DNA of 64,000 nucleotides from Rhodococcus aetherivorans (GCF_011058165.1 NZ_JAALEG010000011.1:43612-107611), one strand, 5' to 3'; shown: positions 49,994 to 58,710, numbered from the stretch's first letter. A program made the numbers and translations. Notes: generated by a model from the sequence alone, not told the origin.

Positions 49994-50631
49994 GTGTCCT
50001 CCAGACGTTGCCGGGAGCAGGCGGGATCGTCTCCGGCGAGGCGTTCGGCGCGTTCCCGGATGCCGAGCAGCATCCTGCGCATCATCGGGAAATCGGCCAG
50101 TTCCATCAGCGCGACGGTGAGCGGAAGCGACGGCGTGGGCCGGTAGGAGGCCTTCAACCGGCTCACGAGCCGGGTCCGTCGCCCGTCGTCGATGGGATCG
50201 AGGCGCCACGACCACGTCGAATCCGGCTTCGCCCAGACGAGGCAGCGCCCCGGATCGAAGGAGTGCACCCGGAAGGACGTCGCCGCCGTGGCCCGACTCG
50301 CCATCGGCGCCGCCACGTCGCCGACCTCGATGCACTGCAGGCGCGGATCGATCGTCGTCGCGCTGGGCCGCCCCAGATTGTCGAGACGGTCGTAGGAGTA
50401 GAAGCCGGCCCGGTTGTAGCCGACCTGGACGATCCACGGCCACACGCACTCGGCCGGCGCCTCGATCGTGAGGGCACGGGTCGCAGTGAACGTCGCCGAG
50501 GAGAGGATGTCGTCTCCGGGCATCGCACCGGCGTGCTCGGCGGTCGTCGCTCCCCACCGCAGGTGCCACCGGCGGTAGAAGGCGAATGCGCTCACCGCTG
50601 TCGCGACGCCTGCGATCGTGAGGATCGCCAT
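49990..50631 (-). CDS. SRPBCC-fold membrane-anchored protein
   Basis: The 213-residue product starts with a TM helix (ILTIAGVATAVSAFAFY). A START-like domain follows: SATFTATRALTIEAPAECVWPWIVQVGYNRAGFYSYDRLDNLGRPSATTIDP, VHSFDPGRCLVWAKPDSTWSWRLDPIDDGRRTRLVSRLK. This matches the SRPBCC family that binds hydrophobic ligands. ATG at 50629-50631 was chosen; a GTG at 50649 would add six residues. It lies 52 bases after the GH15 stop and overlaps the BBE oxidase by ATGA. No function known. Confidence 0.75.
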   Translation of the reverse strand: MAILTIAGVATAVSAFAFYRRWHLRWGATTAEHAGAMPGDDILSSATFTATRALTIEAPAECVWPWIVQVGYNRAGFYSYDRLDNLGRPSATTIDPRLQCIEVGDVAAPMASRATAATSFRVHSFDPGRCLVWAKPDSTWSWRLDPIDDGRRTRLVSRLKASYRPTPSLPLTVALMELADFPMMRRMLLGIRERAERLAGDDPACSRQRLEDT

Positions 50632-50683
50632 GAGGAAACTGTTCCACACCGGAGCCGGGGAGAGAAGGTCCCGGAGGCCCCGC

Positions 50684-52522
50684 TCATCCGCTTCCCCCGT
50701 GAGCCCGGAGGGCGAGGGCGGCCTGTACCACCGCGGCATGGGTGAGCGCCTGCGGGTAATTGCCGAGGTAGGCGCCGGTGCCCGGGTCCACCTCTTCCGG
50801 GAGCAGGCCGAGGGGGCCGGCGCGCCGCAGCAGCGTTTCGAACAGTTCCCCGGCTTCGGTCCGCCGGCCGGTGAAGGCCAGCGCCTGGACCAGCCAGAAG
50901 GAGCACGGCAGGAACGCGCCCTCGACGCCGGGCAGCCCGTCCTGTCCGGGGGGATATCGGTAGAGCAGAGGGCCTCCGGCCGACAGCTCGCTGCGGATCG
51001 CGTCGATCGTGCCGCGCACCCGGTGCGAGTCCGGATCCTCCATGCCCAGGACGGGGAGCACGAGCAGGGCGGCATCGATGTCACGCGACCCGTAGGTGCG
51101 GGTGTACCGATTTCCGATCCGGTCGAAGCCGCGGGCGAGCACCTCGTCGGCGAGGTCGTCTCGCGCCGCGAGCCAGCGCCGGCGACGACGGCTGGACAGG
51201 CGGTGGGTCTCGGCGATGCGCAGGGCCCGGTCGAGGGCGAGCCAGGCCATCATCTTGGAGTGCACGTGGTGGTCGGCGTCGCCCCGGATCTCCCAGATGC
51301 CGGCGTCCGGGTCACGCCACCGTGCACAGACGTGATCGGCGAATCCCCTTACCATGCGCCAGGTTTCCGAATTCAGCGGCCGACCGGAGCGGACGAACGT
51401 CCATGCGGCGTCGACGACCCAGCCGTAGCCGTCGAGCTGATGCTGATCGGCCGCGTCGTTGCCGAGCCGCACGGGTACGCTGCCCGCGAAGCCCGGCCAT
51501 CCCGGCAGGGTGCGTTCGGCGGGGGCGTGCCGGCCGTCGAGGGTGAACAGGACCGGCAGGCGGGGCCGCTGCAGGCGGCTGGCGTGCAGGAGCCATCCGA
51601 GGAACCCGCGTGCCTCGTCGACCTTGCCCGCGCCCAGGAAGGCTGCGACGCCGATGCTGGCGTCGCGCGGCCAGGCGTAGCGGTAGTCCCAGTTCCGGAC
51701 CCCGCCGGGCCACTCGGGTAACGACGTCGTCGGGGCGGCGATCGGCGCCCCCGACGGGGAATACGTGAGCAGCCGCAGCGTCAGCAGGCTTCGCACGACG
51801 GCCTCACGACAGGGCAGATCGTGAGCGATCTCCGCCGTCCACGCCCGCCAGCGTGCCTCGTCCTCGGTCACGAGCTCCCAGGCCGCGGCGGGAGGGAGGT
51901 GGATCAGCGGCTCGCGGTGGGCCACAGTCAGGACGACGGTGACCGGATGCCGCGGGGTCACGAGGATCGAGGTCGGCCGGCCCGGCGGGATCGGGGTGCC
52001 GGAGTCGCAGGCCAGGGACAGGGCGAGCGAGCCCCACTCGCACACGAGGTCGGGACCGCGCCGCACCTTCGGGGGGCGGTGGCGTTCACCGAGCCTCGGA
52101 TCGAATTCGACGACGGCGCGCGCGGTTTCGCCCTCGACGGAGAGGCGACGCACGAGGACGGTCGCCGGGAGCAGCCGTCCGGCCACCTCCGCGATCATCG
52201 CCTCGCTCAGGGTGAGCCGGGTGTTGCCGAGGTCCCAGGTGGTTTCCAGCGTTGCGGTGTGCGTGCGGTAGCGGCGCCGGACGACGGTGGCATGCCCCTC
52301 GGGCCCGAGCCGGAACCGCCCCGCCGGCGCTCCGCCGACGAGTCGGCCGAAGACGGGATCTCCGTCGAAGCGGGGCACGCAGAGCCAGTCGAGCGATCCG
52401 TCGCCGGAGACCAGGGCCGCGGTGCGGGTGTCGCCCAGCAGGCCGTAGTCCCCGATCCGGGTCTGCGTGCCCGCCCTGTCCTCGATGCCACTCTCGTCGA
52501 AATCGGTCATCCTGAAAGTCAT
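50684..52522 (-). CDS. GH15 glucoamylase/trehalase-type glycosidase
   Basis: The 612-residue protein has the GH15 layout: RIGDYGLLGDTRTAALVSGDGSLDWLCVPRFD, then the (alpha/alpha)6 barrel with EWPGGVRNWDYRYAWPRDASIGVAAFLGAG, GSVPVRLGNDAADQHQLDGYGWVVDAAW and GAYLGNYPQALTHAAVV. The catalytic acid lies in the W-E-I-R-G region and the base in the LPEEVDPGTGAYLGN region. Actinobacterial members hydrolyse trehalose or alpha-glucans. ATG at 52520-52522 directly follows the stop of the membrane-protein gene (TGAAATG). No secretion signal, so intracellular. Confidence 0.88.
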   Translation of the reverse strand: MTFRMTDFDESGIEDRAGTQTRIGDYGLLGDTRTAALVSGDGSLDWLCVPRFDGDPVFGRLVGGAPAGRFRLGPEGHATVVRRRYRTHTATLETTWDLGNTRLTLSEAMIAEVAGRLLPATVLVRRLSVEGETARAVVEFDPRLGERHRPPKVRRGPDLVCEWGSLALSLACDSGTPIPPGRPTSILVTPRHPVTVVLTVAHREPLIHLPPAAAWELVTEDEARWRAWTAEIAHDLPCREAVVRSLLTLRLLTYSPSGAPIAAPTTSLPEWPGGVRNWDYRYAWPRDASIGVAAFLGAGKVDEARGFLGWLLHASRLQRPRLPVLFTLDGRHAPAERTLPGWPGFAGSVPVRLGNDAADQHQLDGYGWVVDAAWTFVRSGRPLNSETWRMVRGFADHVCARWRDPDAGIWEIRGDADHHVHSKMMAWLALDRALRIAETHRLSSRRRRRWLAARDDLADEVLARGFDRIGNRYTRTYGSRDIDAALLVLPVLGMEDPDSHRVRGTIDAIRSELSAGGPLLYRYPPGQDGLPGVEGAFLPCSFWLVQALAFTGRRTEAGELFETLLRRAGPLGLLPEEVDPGTGAYLGNYPQALTHAAVVQAALALRAHGGSG

Positions 52523-52523
52523 T

Positions 52524-53000
52524 TCAGCGCACCTGGAGAAGAAGGCCGAGTGCGGTGCCGTAGACGAGATGGGCGGCGACGGCGACGGCGGGGGTCTGCG
52601 CACCGTAGTTCAGGCCGAGCAGGCCGGGTGGTTCGAGGACCGCGGTGCTCCGCGGCCCGGCTCGATGGGAGGCCATGCGCGGATGCACGCCCGGCAGTAG
52701 TGGCAGCAGGACCGTCAAGGCGACCGCGACGTGCAGCAGGCCGAGCAGCATGCCGAGCCACCACGTCGCCCGGTGGAGCAGCGCGAAGGTGGCGGCGTAG
52801 CCGAGTGCGAAGGCCTGGCCGATCGCGAGGTGGATGAAGAATCCGACCACCCGGGCACGATCCGGGTCGGCGGTGACGACGGTGCCGAGCACGAGCGGCA
52901 GATCCAGGCGGCTGTAACCGGCCAGTTGGGCGGCGATCATGACTGCGGTCAGGGCGGTGGTGGCCACCGATCCGAAGAGCGCCCATCCGGCCCAGTCCAT
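52524..53000 (-). CDS. Four-helix membrane protein of unknown function
   Basis: The 158-residue protein has four TM helices. The first starts DWAGWALFGSVATTALTAVMIAAQLAG, and later ones read VVGFFIHLAIGQAFALGYAATFALL, WWLGMLLGLLHVAVALTVLLPLLPG and AVAVAAHLVYGTALGLLLQ. Histidines fall in three of the helices. It is first in the operon with GH15, SRPBCC and the BBE oxidase (48590-53000). ATG at 52998-53000 has an AAAGGTGACTCCGCC-type spacing. I cannot name the family. Confidence 0.7.
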   Translation of the reverse strand: MDWAGWALFGSVATTALTAVMIAAQLAGYSRLDLPLVLGTVVTADPDRARVVGFFIHLAIGQAFALGYAATFALLHRATWWLGMLLGLLHVAVALTVLLPLLPGVHPRMASHRAGPRSTAVLEPPGLLGLNYGAQTPAVAVAAHLVYGTALGLLLQVR

Positions 53001-53081
53001 GGCGGAGTCACCTTTCGGTGGGGAGGTCGCTGCCGCCGGTCCACGGTCGCCGTCGGACGTCCGTGAACCGGTGGCTCGGTT

Positions 53082-53531
53082 TCACGATGTACCCGGGGTG
53101 GGTCCGCGGCGAGTCACCGGGGCGGTGGCCAGCCGGGCCAGGGCGAGGGCGGCAACCGCCAATCCGAAGTCGCGCAGCGCGATGTCGAGGTAGCCGCCGA
53201 GGGTGACCAGGTCGACGATGATGCCGAGCAGCCATGCGGCCACGACGTAGCCGCCGATGGCGGGTCTGATCGCGACGACGATGCCGGCGAGGATCTCGAC
53301 CACGCCGACCGCGAGCATGGCTTGGTGGGCGGTGCCCGGGACGAGGTCGTCGATCCAGGGTGCGAAGTAGCGCTCCCAGTCGGTGAGCAGGTTCGCGAAC
53401 TTGTCGAGACCGAAGGCGATCGGGGCCACCGTGAACACGGTCCGGAGAAGGACGAATGCCTGGCGGGCGCCGGCGTTCGTGCCGGCCGGGGTGGAGTGGA
53501 GCGTGGTGGGGGAGGTGGGCGTGTGGCTCAT
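53082..53531 (-). CDS. DoxX-family membrane protein
   Basis: The 149-residue protein has four TM helices with ARQAFVLLRTVFTVAPIAFGLDKFANLLTDWERYFAPW, a typical DoxX-like N-half, and MLAVGVVEILAGIVVAIRPAIGGYVVAAWLLGIIVDLV. AGGAG lies seven bases before the ATG at 53529-53531. It is divergent from the HTH regulator at 53624 across a short AT-rich region containing a palindrome. DoxX proteins act in thiosulfate oxidation or redox stress; here the exact role is open. Confidence 0.8.
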   Translation of the reverse strand: MSHTPTSPTTLHSTPAGTNAGARQAFVLLRTVFTVAPIAFGLDKFANLLTDWERYFAPWIDDLVPGTAHQAMLAVGVVEILAGIVVAIRPAIGGYVVAAWLLGIIVDLVTLGGYLDIALRDFGLAVAALALARLATAPVTRRGPTPGTS

Positions 53532-53578
53532 CGAAGTCTCCTGACTTCTAAGAGAGAGTAGATTTGATTTTAGAGGTG

Positions 53579-53595
53579 TGACGTAGATTACGTCA
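53579..53595. promoter_or_regulatory. Palindrome in the DoxX/HTH divergent promoter
   Basis: TGACGTA and TACGTCA flank GAT, a perfect 7-bp dyad, in an unusually AT-rich 92-base region. CTTCTAAGAGA (53544-53554) and TCTCTTTTAGAAG also form an imperfect dyad around it. It is the likely binding site of the regulator encoded at 53624. Confidence 0.55.
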
Positions 53596-53623
53596 AGAAG
53601 TTTCTCTTTTAGAAGGGGGAATC

Positions 53624-54352
53624 GTGCAGGACGAGTTCGCCGAACAGGCGTCGGGGATCGGTGCGCTGGCAGACCCGGCTCGAAGGTCCCTCTACCGCTA
53701 CGTCGCCGCACAAGCGGACGCGGTCGGGCGCGAGCAGGCTGCGGCCGCGGTAGGCCTGCCGCTGCACGCAGCGAGGTTCCACCTCGACCGGCTCGTGGAG
53801 GAGGGCCTGCTCGAGACGGAGTACCGCAGGCTCTCGGGGCGGACGGGCCCGGGCGCAGGACGGCCGTCGAAGCTCTATCGGCGCTCGTCGCGCGAGCTGT
53901 CGATCTCCCTGCCCGAGCGGCGCTACGACCTCGCCGGGGAGGTTCTGGCGGCCGCGATCGAGCGGTCGATGCGCGACTCGGTGCCCATCGCGGAGGCGGT
54001 GCGGACCGCTGCCGTCGAGCACGGCCGGCGTATTGCCGCGAATGCGGCCACCCCGGCCGTGCCCGCCGGAACGGTGCCCGGTCCTATGGACGCGGGAGGT
54101 ACCGACCTCGAACGTATGGCGCGGCTGCTCGCCCGGCACGGCTACGAGCCGCGCCTGTCCGGCGACGGGCAGATGCGGTTGGCGAACTGCCCGTTCGACC
54201 GGCTGGCGAACGAGCACCGTGAACTGGTCTGCGGGATGAACCTCGCCCTGCTCGACGGGGTCGTCGCCGGACTCGGGACCGACCGGCTCTGCGCGGAACT
54301 CGCCCCGGAACCGGGGTTCTGCTGCGTCCGGATCCGGGGCGTAGAGCGGTGA
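53624..54352 (+). CDS. ArsR-type HTH regulator with C-terminal cysteines (COG2345-like)
   Basis: The 242-residue protein has an N-terminal winged helix (LADPARRSLYRYVAAQADAVGREQAAAAVGLPLHAARFHLDRLVEEGLLETEYRR). A C-terminal domain has NCPFDRLA, ELVCGMNLALLDGV and PGFCCVRI. The spaced cysteines match COG2345 regulators such as SufR, which can hold an Fe-S cluster; cluster binding here is inference. GTG at 53624 with AGAAGGGGG upstream. It is divergent from DoxX and probably controls it through the 53579-53595 dyad. Confidence 0.8.
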   Translation: MQDEFAEQASGIGALADPARRSLYRYVAAQADAVGREQAAAAVGLPLHAARFHLDRLVEEGLLETEYRRLSGRTGPGAGRPSKLYRRSSRELSISLPERRYDLAGEVLAAAIERSMRDSVPIAEAVRTAAVEHGRRIAANAATPAVPAGTVPGPMDAGGTDLERMARLLARHGYEPRLSGDGQMRLANCPFDRLANEHRELVCGMNLALLDGVVAGLGTDRLCAELAPEPGFCCVRIRGVER

Positions 54353-54371
54353 GTCGTCGCGGTTCCGGGCC

Positions 54372-55241
54372 TCAGAGCCCGAGCGCCGCGGCGACCTCCC
54401 GCAGGGCCGGAACCGGGTCGTCCCGCATCGGCAGGGCCTGGACCGCGACGTGGTCCGCCCCGGCGTCGAGGTGCTCCCGCAGACGCGACGCGATGTATTC
54501 CGCGTCGCCGTGCGCGACGAGCGCGTCGACGACCCGGTCGGTGCCGTCGTTGTCGAGTTCCTCGGCGGTGAAGCCGGTGCGTTCCAGATTCGCACGGTAG
54601 TTGCGCAGCTTCAGATACGGGTTGGCCACGGCCTTGCGGCCGATGGTGCGGGCCGTGGCGACGTCGGTGGACAGCACGATCTTCTGCTCGGGGGCGAGCA
54701 CGGCGCCCGGGCCGAGAACGGCGCGCGCCTCGCGGGTGTGCTCGGGGGTGGTGAGGTAGGGGTGGGCTCCGGCGGCCCGGTCCGCGGACAGCTTCAGCAC
54801 CTTCGGTCCCAGCGCGGCGAGGACCCGCCGCGCCTCGGGCACGCCCTCGCGGTCGAGCACGTCCAGGTACTCGACCAGTGCCGCGTAGGGCTTGCGGTAC
54901 GTCTCACCGTGCGCCTCGGGGTGGCCGACGCCGACACCGAGCAGGAAGCGGCCGGGATGGCGTTCCTCGAGCCGGTGGTAGGAGGCCGCGATCTCGTCGG
55001 CGGGGGCGGTCCAGATGTTGACGATGCCGGTGGCCACGACGATGTTCTCGGTGGCGTCGAGGAGGCGTTCGGCCACCTCGAGGTCGGCGGGCGGTGAACC
55101 GCCGATCCAGATGGTGCCGTAGCCGAGCTTCTCGATCTCGGCTCCGGTCTCCGGTGGGAGGCCGGTCGCGTGCCGCCAGACGCCGAAGCGGCCGAGCGGG
55201 GGAGTCTGCGTCGTGTTCTCTGCCTTCGTCGAATCCGTCAC
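54372..55241 (-). CDS. LLM-class F420-dependent oxidoreductase (TIGR03620-type)
   Basis: The 289-residue protein has LGRFGVWRHATGLPPETGAEIEKLGYGTIWIGGSPPADLEVAERLLDATENIVVATGIVNIWTAPADEIAASYHRLEERHPGRFLLGVGVGHPEAHG in short motif order, a hallmark of the F420-type LLM family. F420 use is inferred from the family. GTG at 55239-55241 is the best start; no strong ribosome site is seen. It converges with the HTH gene. Substrate unknown. Confidence 0.82.
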   Translation of the reverse strand: MTDSTKAENTTQTPPLGRFGVWRHATGLPPETGAEIEKLGYGTIWIGGSPPADLEVAERLLDATENIVVATGIVNIWTAPADEIAASYHRLEERHPGRFLLGVGVGHPEAHGETYRKPYAALVEYLDVLDREGVPEARRVLAALGPKVLKLSADRAAGAHPYLTTPEHTREARAVLGPGAVLAPEQKIVLSTDVATARTIGRKAVANPYLKLRNYRANLERTGFTAEELDNDGTDRVVDALVAHGDAEYIASRLREHLDAGADHVAVQALPMRDDPVPALREVAAALGL

Positions 55242-55321
55242 GCCGGGTCCAACCTCCGTCGCCGCCGGTTTCATTCCGGGCGGTCGATCGGTGGCGGTCG
55301 GCCCGGACCGCGGCCCTGGAT

Positions 55322-55335
55322 GATCGTCCAAACCC
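55322..55335. promoter_or_regulatory. 14-bp motif upstream of the uric-acid operon
   Basis: GATCGTCCAAACCC lies about 95 bases before the UraD start. The exact same 14 bases occur in opposite orientation at 58697-58710, upstream of the pucR gene and of 8-oxoguanine deaminase. A chance match of this length in two purine-gene promoters is unlikely, so it is a candidate binding site of PucR or another regulator. Confidence 0.5.
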
Positions 55336-55429
55336 CTCCGCCGGACCGCGGCCGACTTTGTAGCTGCGGGCACCCCGGGAGCCGCCCCGCCTGCGCGAGG
55401 GTGGAGACACCGGAACGAAGGAGGCTCCC

Positions 55430-55948
55430 GTGCCGTACACCGTCGCCGAGTTCGACGCCCTGCCGGAACACGAGGCCGTCGCGCTGCTGACGACCTGCTG
55501 CGCCGGCGCGACCTGGGCCGCCCGGGTGGCCGCCGGACGCCCGTACGGCGACCGTCCGGCCCTGCTCGACGCCGTGTCCGTCGCGATCGCGGGTCTCGAC
55601 GACCACGGCCGGGCCGAGGCCCTGGCCGGGCATCCGCGCATCGGGGAACGTTCGGAGAGCGCGTCGTCGCAGCGGGAGCAGTCGGCCGTCGCCACCGCCG
55701 ACGCCCGGATCCTTGCCGCCCTCGCCGTCGGCAACCGTGCCTACGAGGACAGGTTCGGGCACGTGTACCTCGTGCGCGCGGCCGGGCGGTCCGCCGCCGA
55801 GCTGCTCGACATCCTCCACCGCCGCCTCGGCAACGATCCCGCCACCGAGGCCGCGGAGGTGCGCTCCGCCCTGGCCGACATCACCCGGCTCCGGCTCGAA
55901 CGTCTCGTGCTCGACGAGGCCGACGTCGCGTCCCGTGGGGGCGGGTGA
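55430..55948 (+). CDS. uraD: 2-oxo-4-hydroxy-4-carboxy-5-ureidoimidazoline decarboxylase
   Basis: The 172-residue enzyme has the OHCU decarboxylase fold: HPRIGERSESASSQREQS with the catalytic His in H-P-R-I-G, and GNRAYEDRFGHVYLVRAAGRSAAELLDILHRRL. It converts OHCU to S-allantoin, the third step from urate. GTG at 55430 has AAGGAGG five bases ahead. It overlaps the UraH start (GTGATG), so the three genes UraD-UraH-uricase form one operon. Confidence 0.93.
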   Translation: MPYTVAEFDALPEHEAVALLTTCCAGATWAARVAAGRPYGDRPALLDAVSVAIAGLDDHGRAEALAGHPRIGERSESASSQREQSAVATADARILAALAVGNRAYEDRFGHVYLVRAAGRSAAELLDILHRRLGNDPATEAAEVRSALADITRLRLERLVLDEADVASRGGG

Positions 55949-56274
55949 TGAGCACCCTCAGTACGCACGTGCTCGACGCCACCACCGGGACTCCGGCAGC
56001 CGGAGTGCACGTCGCCCTGGCCGGCGCGGACGGCAGCGTCCTCGGGACGGGACGCACCGACGACGACGGCCGGATCCGCGCACTGACCGACGAGCCCCTG
56101 CCGCCCGGCACCTACACCCTCACCTTCGGCACGGGCGACTGGTTCGCCGAGCGCGACATCGTCCCCTTCTATCCGGAGGTCGTCGTCACCTTCCGGATCT
56201 CTGTGGCCGGCAATCACTTCCACGTGCCGCTGTTGCTGTCCCCGTTCGCCTACTCCACCTACCGCGGGAGCTGA
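55948..56274 (+). CDS. uraH: 5-Hydroxyisourate hydrolase
   Basis: The 108-residue transthyretin-like protein starts STHVLDATTGTPAAGVHV with the active-site His. It has RTDDDGRIRAL and ends with the diagnostic YRGS. ATG at 55948-55950 overlaps the UraD stop; a GTG just before it (55945) is in frame and alternative. It hydrolyses 5-hydroxyisourate, the product of uricase, to OHCU. Confidence 0.95.
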   Translation: MSTLSTHVLDATTGTPAAGVHVALAGADGSVLGTGRTDDDGRIRALTDEPLPPGTYTLTFGTGDWFAERDIVPFYPEVVVTFRISVAGNHFHVPLLLSPFAYSTYRGS

Positions 56275-56278
56275 CCCC

Positions 56279-57193
56279 ATGACCGAACTGACCGGCAAGA
56301 TCGTTCTCGGACCGCACCAGTACGGCAAGGCCGAGAACCGCGTGGTGCGGATCCACCGCGACACCCCGCGGCACGAGATCCGCGACATGAACGTCTCGTC
56401 CTGCCTGCGCGGCGACTTCGGCGCCGCGCACCTCGAGGGCGACCAGGGCACCGTCCTGCCCACCGACACCCAGAAGCAGACGATCTACGCCTACGCCAAG
56501 GGCGTCGAGTTCGTCGAGACCTACGCCCTCGCCCTCGCGCGGCACTTCGTCGACGACGTCGAACCCGTCCACTCGGCTCGCATCGAGATCGAGGAATACG
56601 CCTGGGAGCGCGTCGCCGTCGACGGTGTGGGGCACGACCACACCTGGACCCGGAAGGGCTCCGAGGTACGCACCGCCGCGGTGACCGTCCAGGGTTCCGG
56701 CCGGGCGCGCCGGGAATGGGTGATCGGCGGGCTGAAGGACCTCGTCGTACTCAAGTCCACCGGTTCCGAGTTCGCCGGGTTCCTCACCGATCCGTACACG
56801 GTCCTCGAGCCGACTCGCGACCGGGTGATGGCGACGAGCCTCGTCGCGAAGTGGCGGTTCACCACGACCGACGTCGACTGGGACGTCACCTACGCCGGGA
56901 TCAAGGCGACCATGCTCGAGCGGTTCGCGAACCTTCAGTCGAAAGCATTGCAGCAGACTCTTTTCGAGATGGGACGCGCCGTGCTCGAGAAGTACCCGTT
57001 CGTCGCCGAGATCCGGCTGTCGGCCCCCAACAAGCATCACTTCGTCTACGACCTCGAGCGGTTCGGCGTGGCCAACGACAACGAGGTCTTCCACGCCGAC
57101 GACCGGCCCTACGGTCTCATCCAGGCGACGGTGCAGCGCGAGGACGCCCCCGACGCCGGGATCGCCTGGGACGCCTACACCGGCGCCGTCTGA
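56279..57193 (+). CDS. pucL: Urate oxidase (uricase)
   Basis: The 304-residue protein has the uricase T-fold motifs: GQYG-like HQYGKAENRVVR, THREADED segment LPTDTQKQTIYAYAKGVEFVETYALALARHFV, and NKHHFVYDLERFGV near the C-terminus. The Thr in TDTQKQT is the conserved active-site residue. It oxidises urate to 5-hydroxyisourate with O2. Starts five bases after the UraH stop. It converges with pucR, 11 bases apart. Confidence 0.95.
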   Translation: MTELTGKIVLGPHQYGKAENRVVRIHRDTPRHEIRDMNVSSCLRGDFGAAHLEGDQGTVLPTDTQKQTIYAYAKGVEFVETYALALARHFVDDVEPVHSARIEIEEYAWERVAVDGVGHDHTWTRKGSEVRTAAVTVQGSGRARREWVIGGLKDLVVLKSTGSEFAGFLTDPYTVLEPTRDRVMATSLVAKWRFTTTDVDWDVTYAGIKATMLERFANLQSKALQQTLFEMGRAVLEKYPFVAEIRLSAPNKHHFVYDLERFGVANDNEVFHADDRPYGLIQATVQREDAPDAGIAWDAYTGAV

Positions 57194-57203
57194 CGGGCCG
57201 CTC

Positions 57204-58676
57204 TCATGCCAGGGCGCGCACGGCGAGGTACACGTCGAGCCGGTCGCCGATGCGTCCGAGGTCGCGGCCGGTGAGTGCCTCGACGCGGCCGATCCGGTAG
57301 CGGACCGTGTTCAGGTGCACGTGCAGTCGGTCCGCCGTGCGGCGCCAGGAGCCGTCGCAGTCGAGGAACGCCTCGAGGGTGGCGAGCAGCCCGGCGTCGG
57401 TGCGCCGGTCGTGCTCGAGCACGGGCCCGAGGATGCGCCCGGCGAACGCGCGGCGCAACTGGTCGGGAACGGCGGTGAACAACCCGAGCGCGGAATCGAG
57501 CTCGGCCGCCCGCACGCACACCGCCCCCGCGTCGCCGCGCGCCGCGGCGACGGCGGCGGCCGCGGAGCGCACCGCGCCGTCAACGGATTCGCCTGTGCCG
57601 CAGGCGCTGACACCGACGAGTAGGCGAGTCCGGGCCAGCGCGGGAGCGAGGCGCCCCAGGCGCCGTCGCAGCGCGGCAACCACCTCGGACTCGTCGCCGT
57701 CGACCAGCGCGACGACGCGCCCGGCGACGTCGACGGTGGTGACGGCGCCGGACAACGCGTCCTGCACGGCGGCCCGCATCGCGGCGCGCTGCTCCGGGGT
57801 GCCGGCCGGGGCACGGTCGACCACCACGGCGACCGGTGATCTGCCGCAGTCGATGTCGCCCCCGGGGGGCGTCCGGTCCGCGGCCTCCCACCCGAGCCGG
57901 CGGCGTTCCTCCCGCCGCACCCGGTCGAGGGCCGCCACCGCGGCGAGTTCGCCGAAGGCGTCGAGGCACTCCGCGTCCGGGGTGCCGGCGTGCCGGACCA
58001 CGAGGTACCACGAGCCGATCCGGTCGGCGAGCCCCGAACCGACGGGCAGCACCGTGTATCCCCCCGCCACCTCGGCGGGCAGGCGATCGGCGGTCAGCGC
58101 GGTCCTGGTGAGGGCGTCGACATCCTCGTCGGGCAGGGGATCGGCGCCGGCGACGGGCATCCCGGTGGCGGTGAGCAGCCACGCCGGCACCCCGAACTCC
58201 CGGGCGGTCCGGTCCGTGAGTTCGTCGAGGCTGCACCCGTCGGCGACCGCGGTGAGCAGCCGTCGCTGCCGGGCCAGGCCGGTCTGCAACCGGTCCATCC
58301 GCGCCCCGGCCATCCGGCCGGTCATGTACTCGATGACCCGGCTGAACGGCACCTCCTCGGGCACCGAGAGCAGCGGTATCCCGTGCCGGACGCAGGCCTC
58401 GACCACGTCGGACGGCACCTGCCCGTGCAGCGCCTCCCCGGCGGCGAGGGCGGAGACCCCGGCGCGGGCGAGCAGCGTGACGAACAGGTCCGCGTCCGCC
58501 GCGGTGCGCCGCCAGACGAGGCCGGTGAACACCAACGATCCCGCGCTCACGTAGCGGGTGGGATCGGGCATGTCGGTCGTGCACGCCCGCAGCACCGGGC
58601 GGGTGAGCGCATCGGAGTCGCCGTGCAGCAGGCGGATTCCGAGCTCCGGTGCGTCGAGGACATCCTGTAGCAGCAC
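57204..58676 (-). CDS. pucR: PucR-family transcriptional regulator
   Basis: The 490-residue protein has the N-terminal purine-catabolism PucR domain (LLQDVLDAPELGIRLLHGDSDALTRPVLRACTTDMPDPTRYVSAGSLVFTGL). A GGDEF-like middle and a C-terminal HTH_30 (LHVHLNTVRYRIGRVEALTGRDL) follow. GTG at 58674-58676 has GGAGG seven bases ahead. It is divergent from the 8-oxoguanine deaminase and convergent with uricase, an arrangement consistent with control of both arms of the module. The 14-bp motif at 58697-58710 lies just upstream. Confidence 0.9.
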   Translation of the reverse strand: MLLQDVLDAPELGIRLLHGDSDALTRPVLRACTTDMPDPTRYVSAGSLVFTGLVWRRTAADADLFVTLLARAGVSALAAGEALHGQVPSDVVEACVRHGIPLLSVPEEVPFSRVIEYMTGRMAGARMDRLQTGLARQRRLLTAVADGCSLDELTDRTAREFGVPAWLLTATGMPVAGADPLPDEDVDALTRTALTADRLPAEVAGGYTVLPVGSGLADRIGSWYLVVRHAGTPDAECLDAFGELAAVAALDRVRREERRRLGWEAADRTPPGGDIDCGRSPVAVVVDRAPAGTPEQRAAMRAAVQDALSGAVTTVDVAGRVVALVDGDESEVVAALRRRLGRLAPALARTRLLVGVSACGTGESVDGAVRSAAAAVAAARGDAGAVCVRAAELDSALGLFTAVPDQLRRAFAGRILGPVLEHDRRTDAGLLATLEAFLDCDGSWRRTADRLHVHLNTVRYRIGRVEALTGRDLGRIGDRLDVYLAVRALA

Positions 58677-58696
58677 GGCGTTCACCTCCGGGTGAC

Positions 58697-58710
58697 GGGT
58701 TTGGACGATC
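58697..58710. promoter_or_regulatory. 14-bp motif upstream of pucR and 8-oxoguanine deaminase
   Basis: GGGTTTGGACGATC is the reverse complement of the motif at 55322-55335. It lies 21 bases before the chosen pucR start and 109 bases before the deaminase start, in the divergent region. Autoregulation plus control of the operons is a natural reading. Confidence 0.5.
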
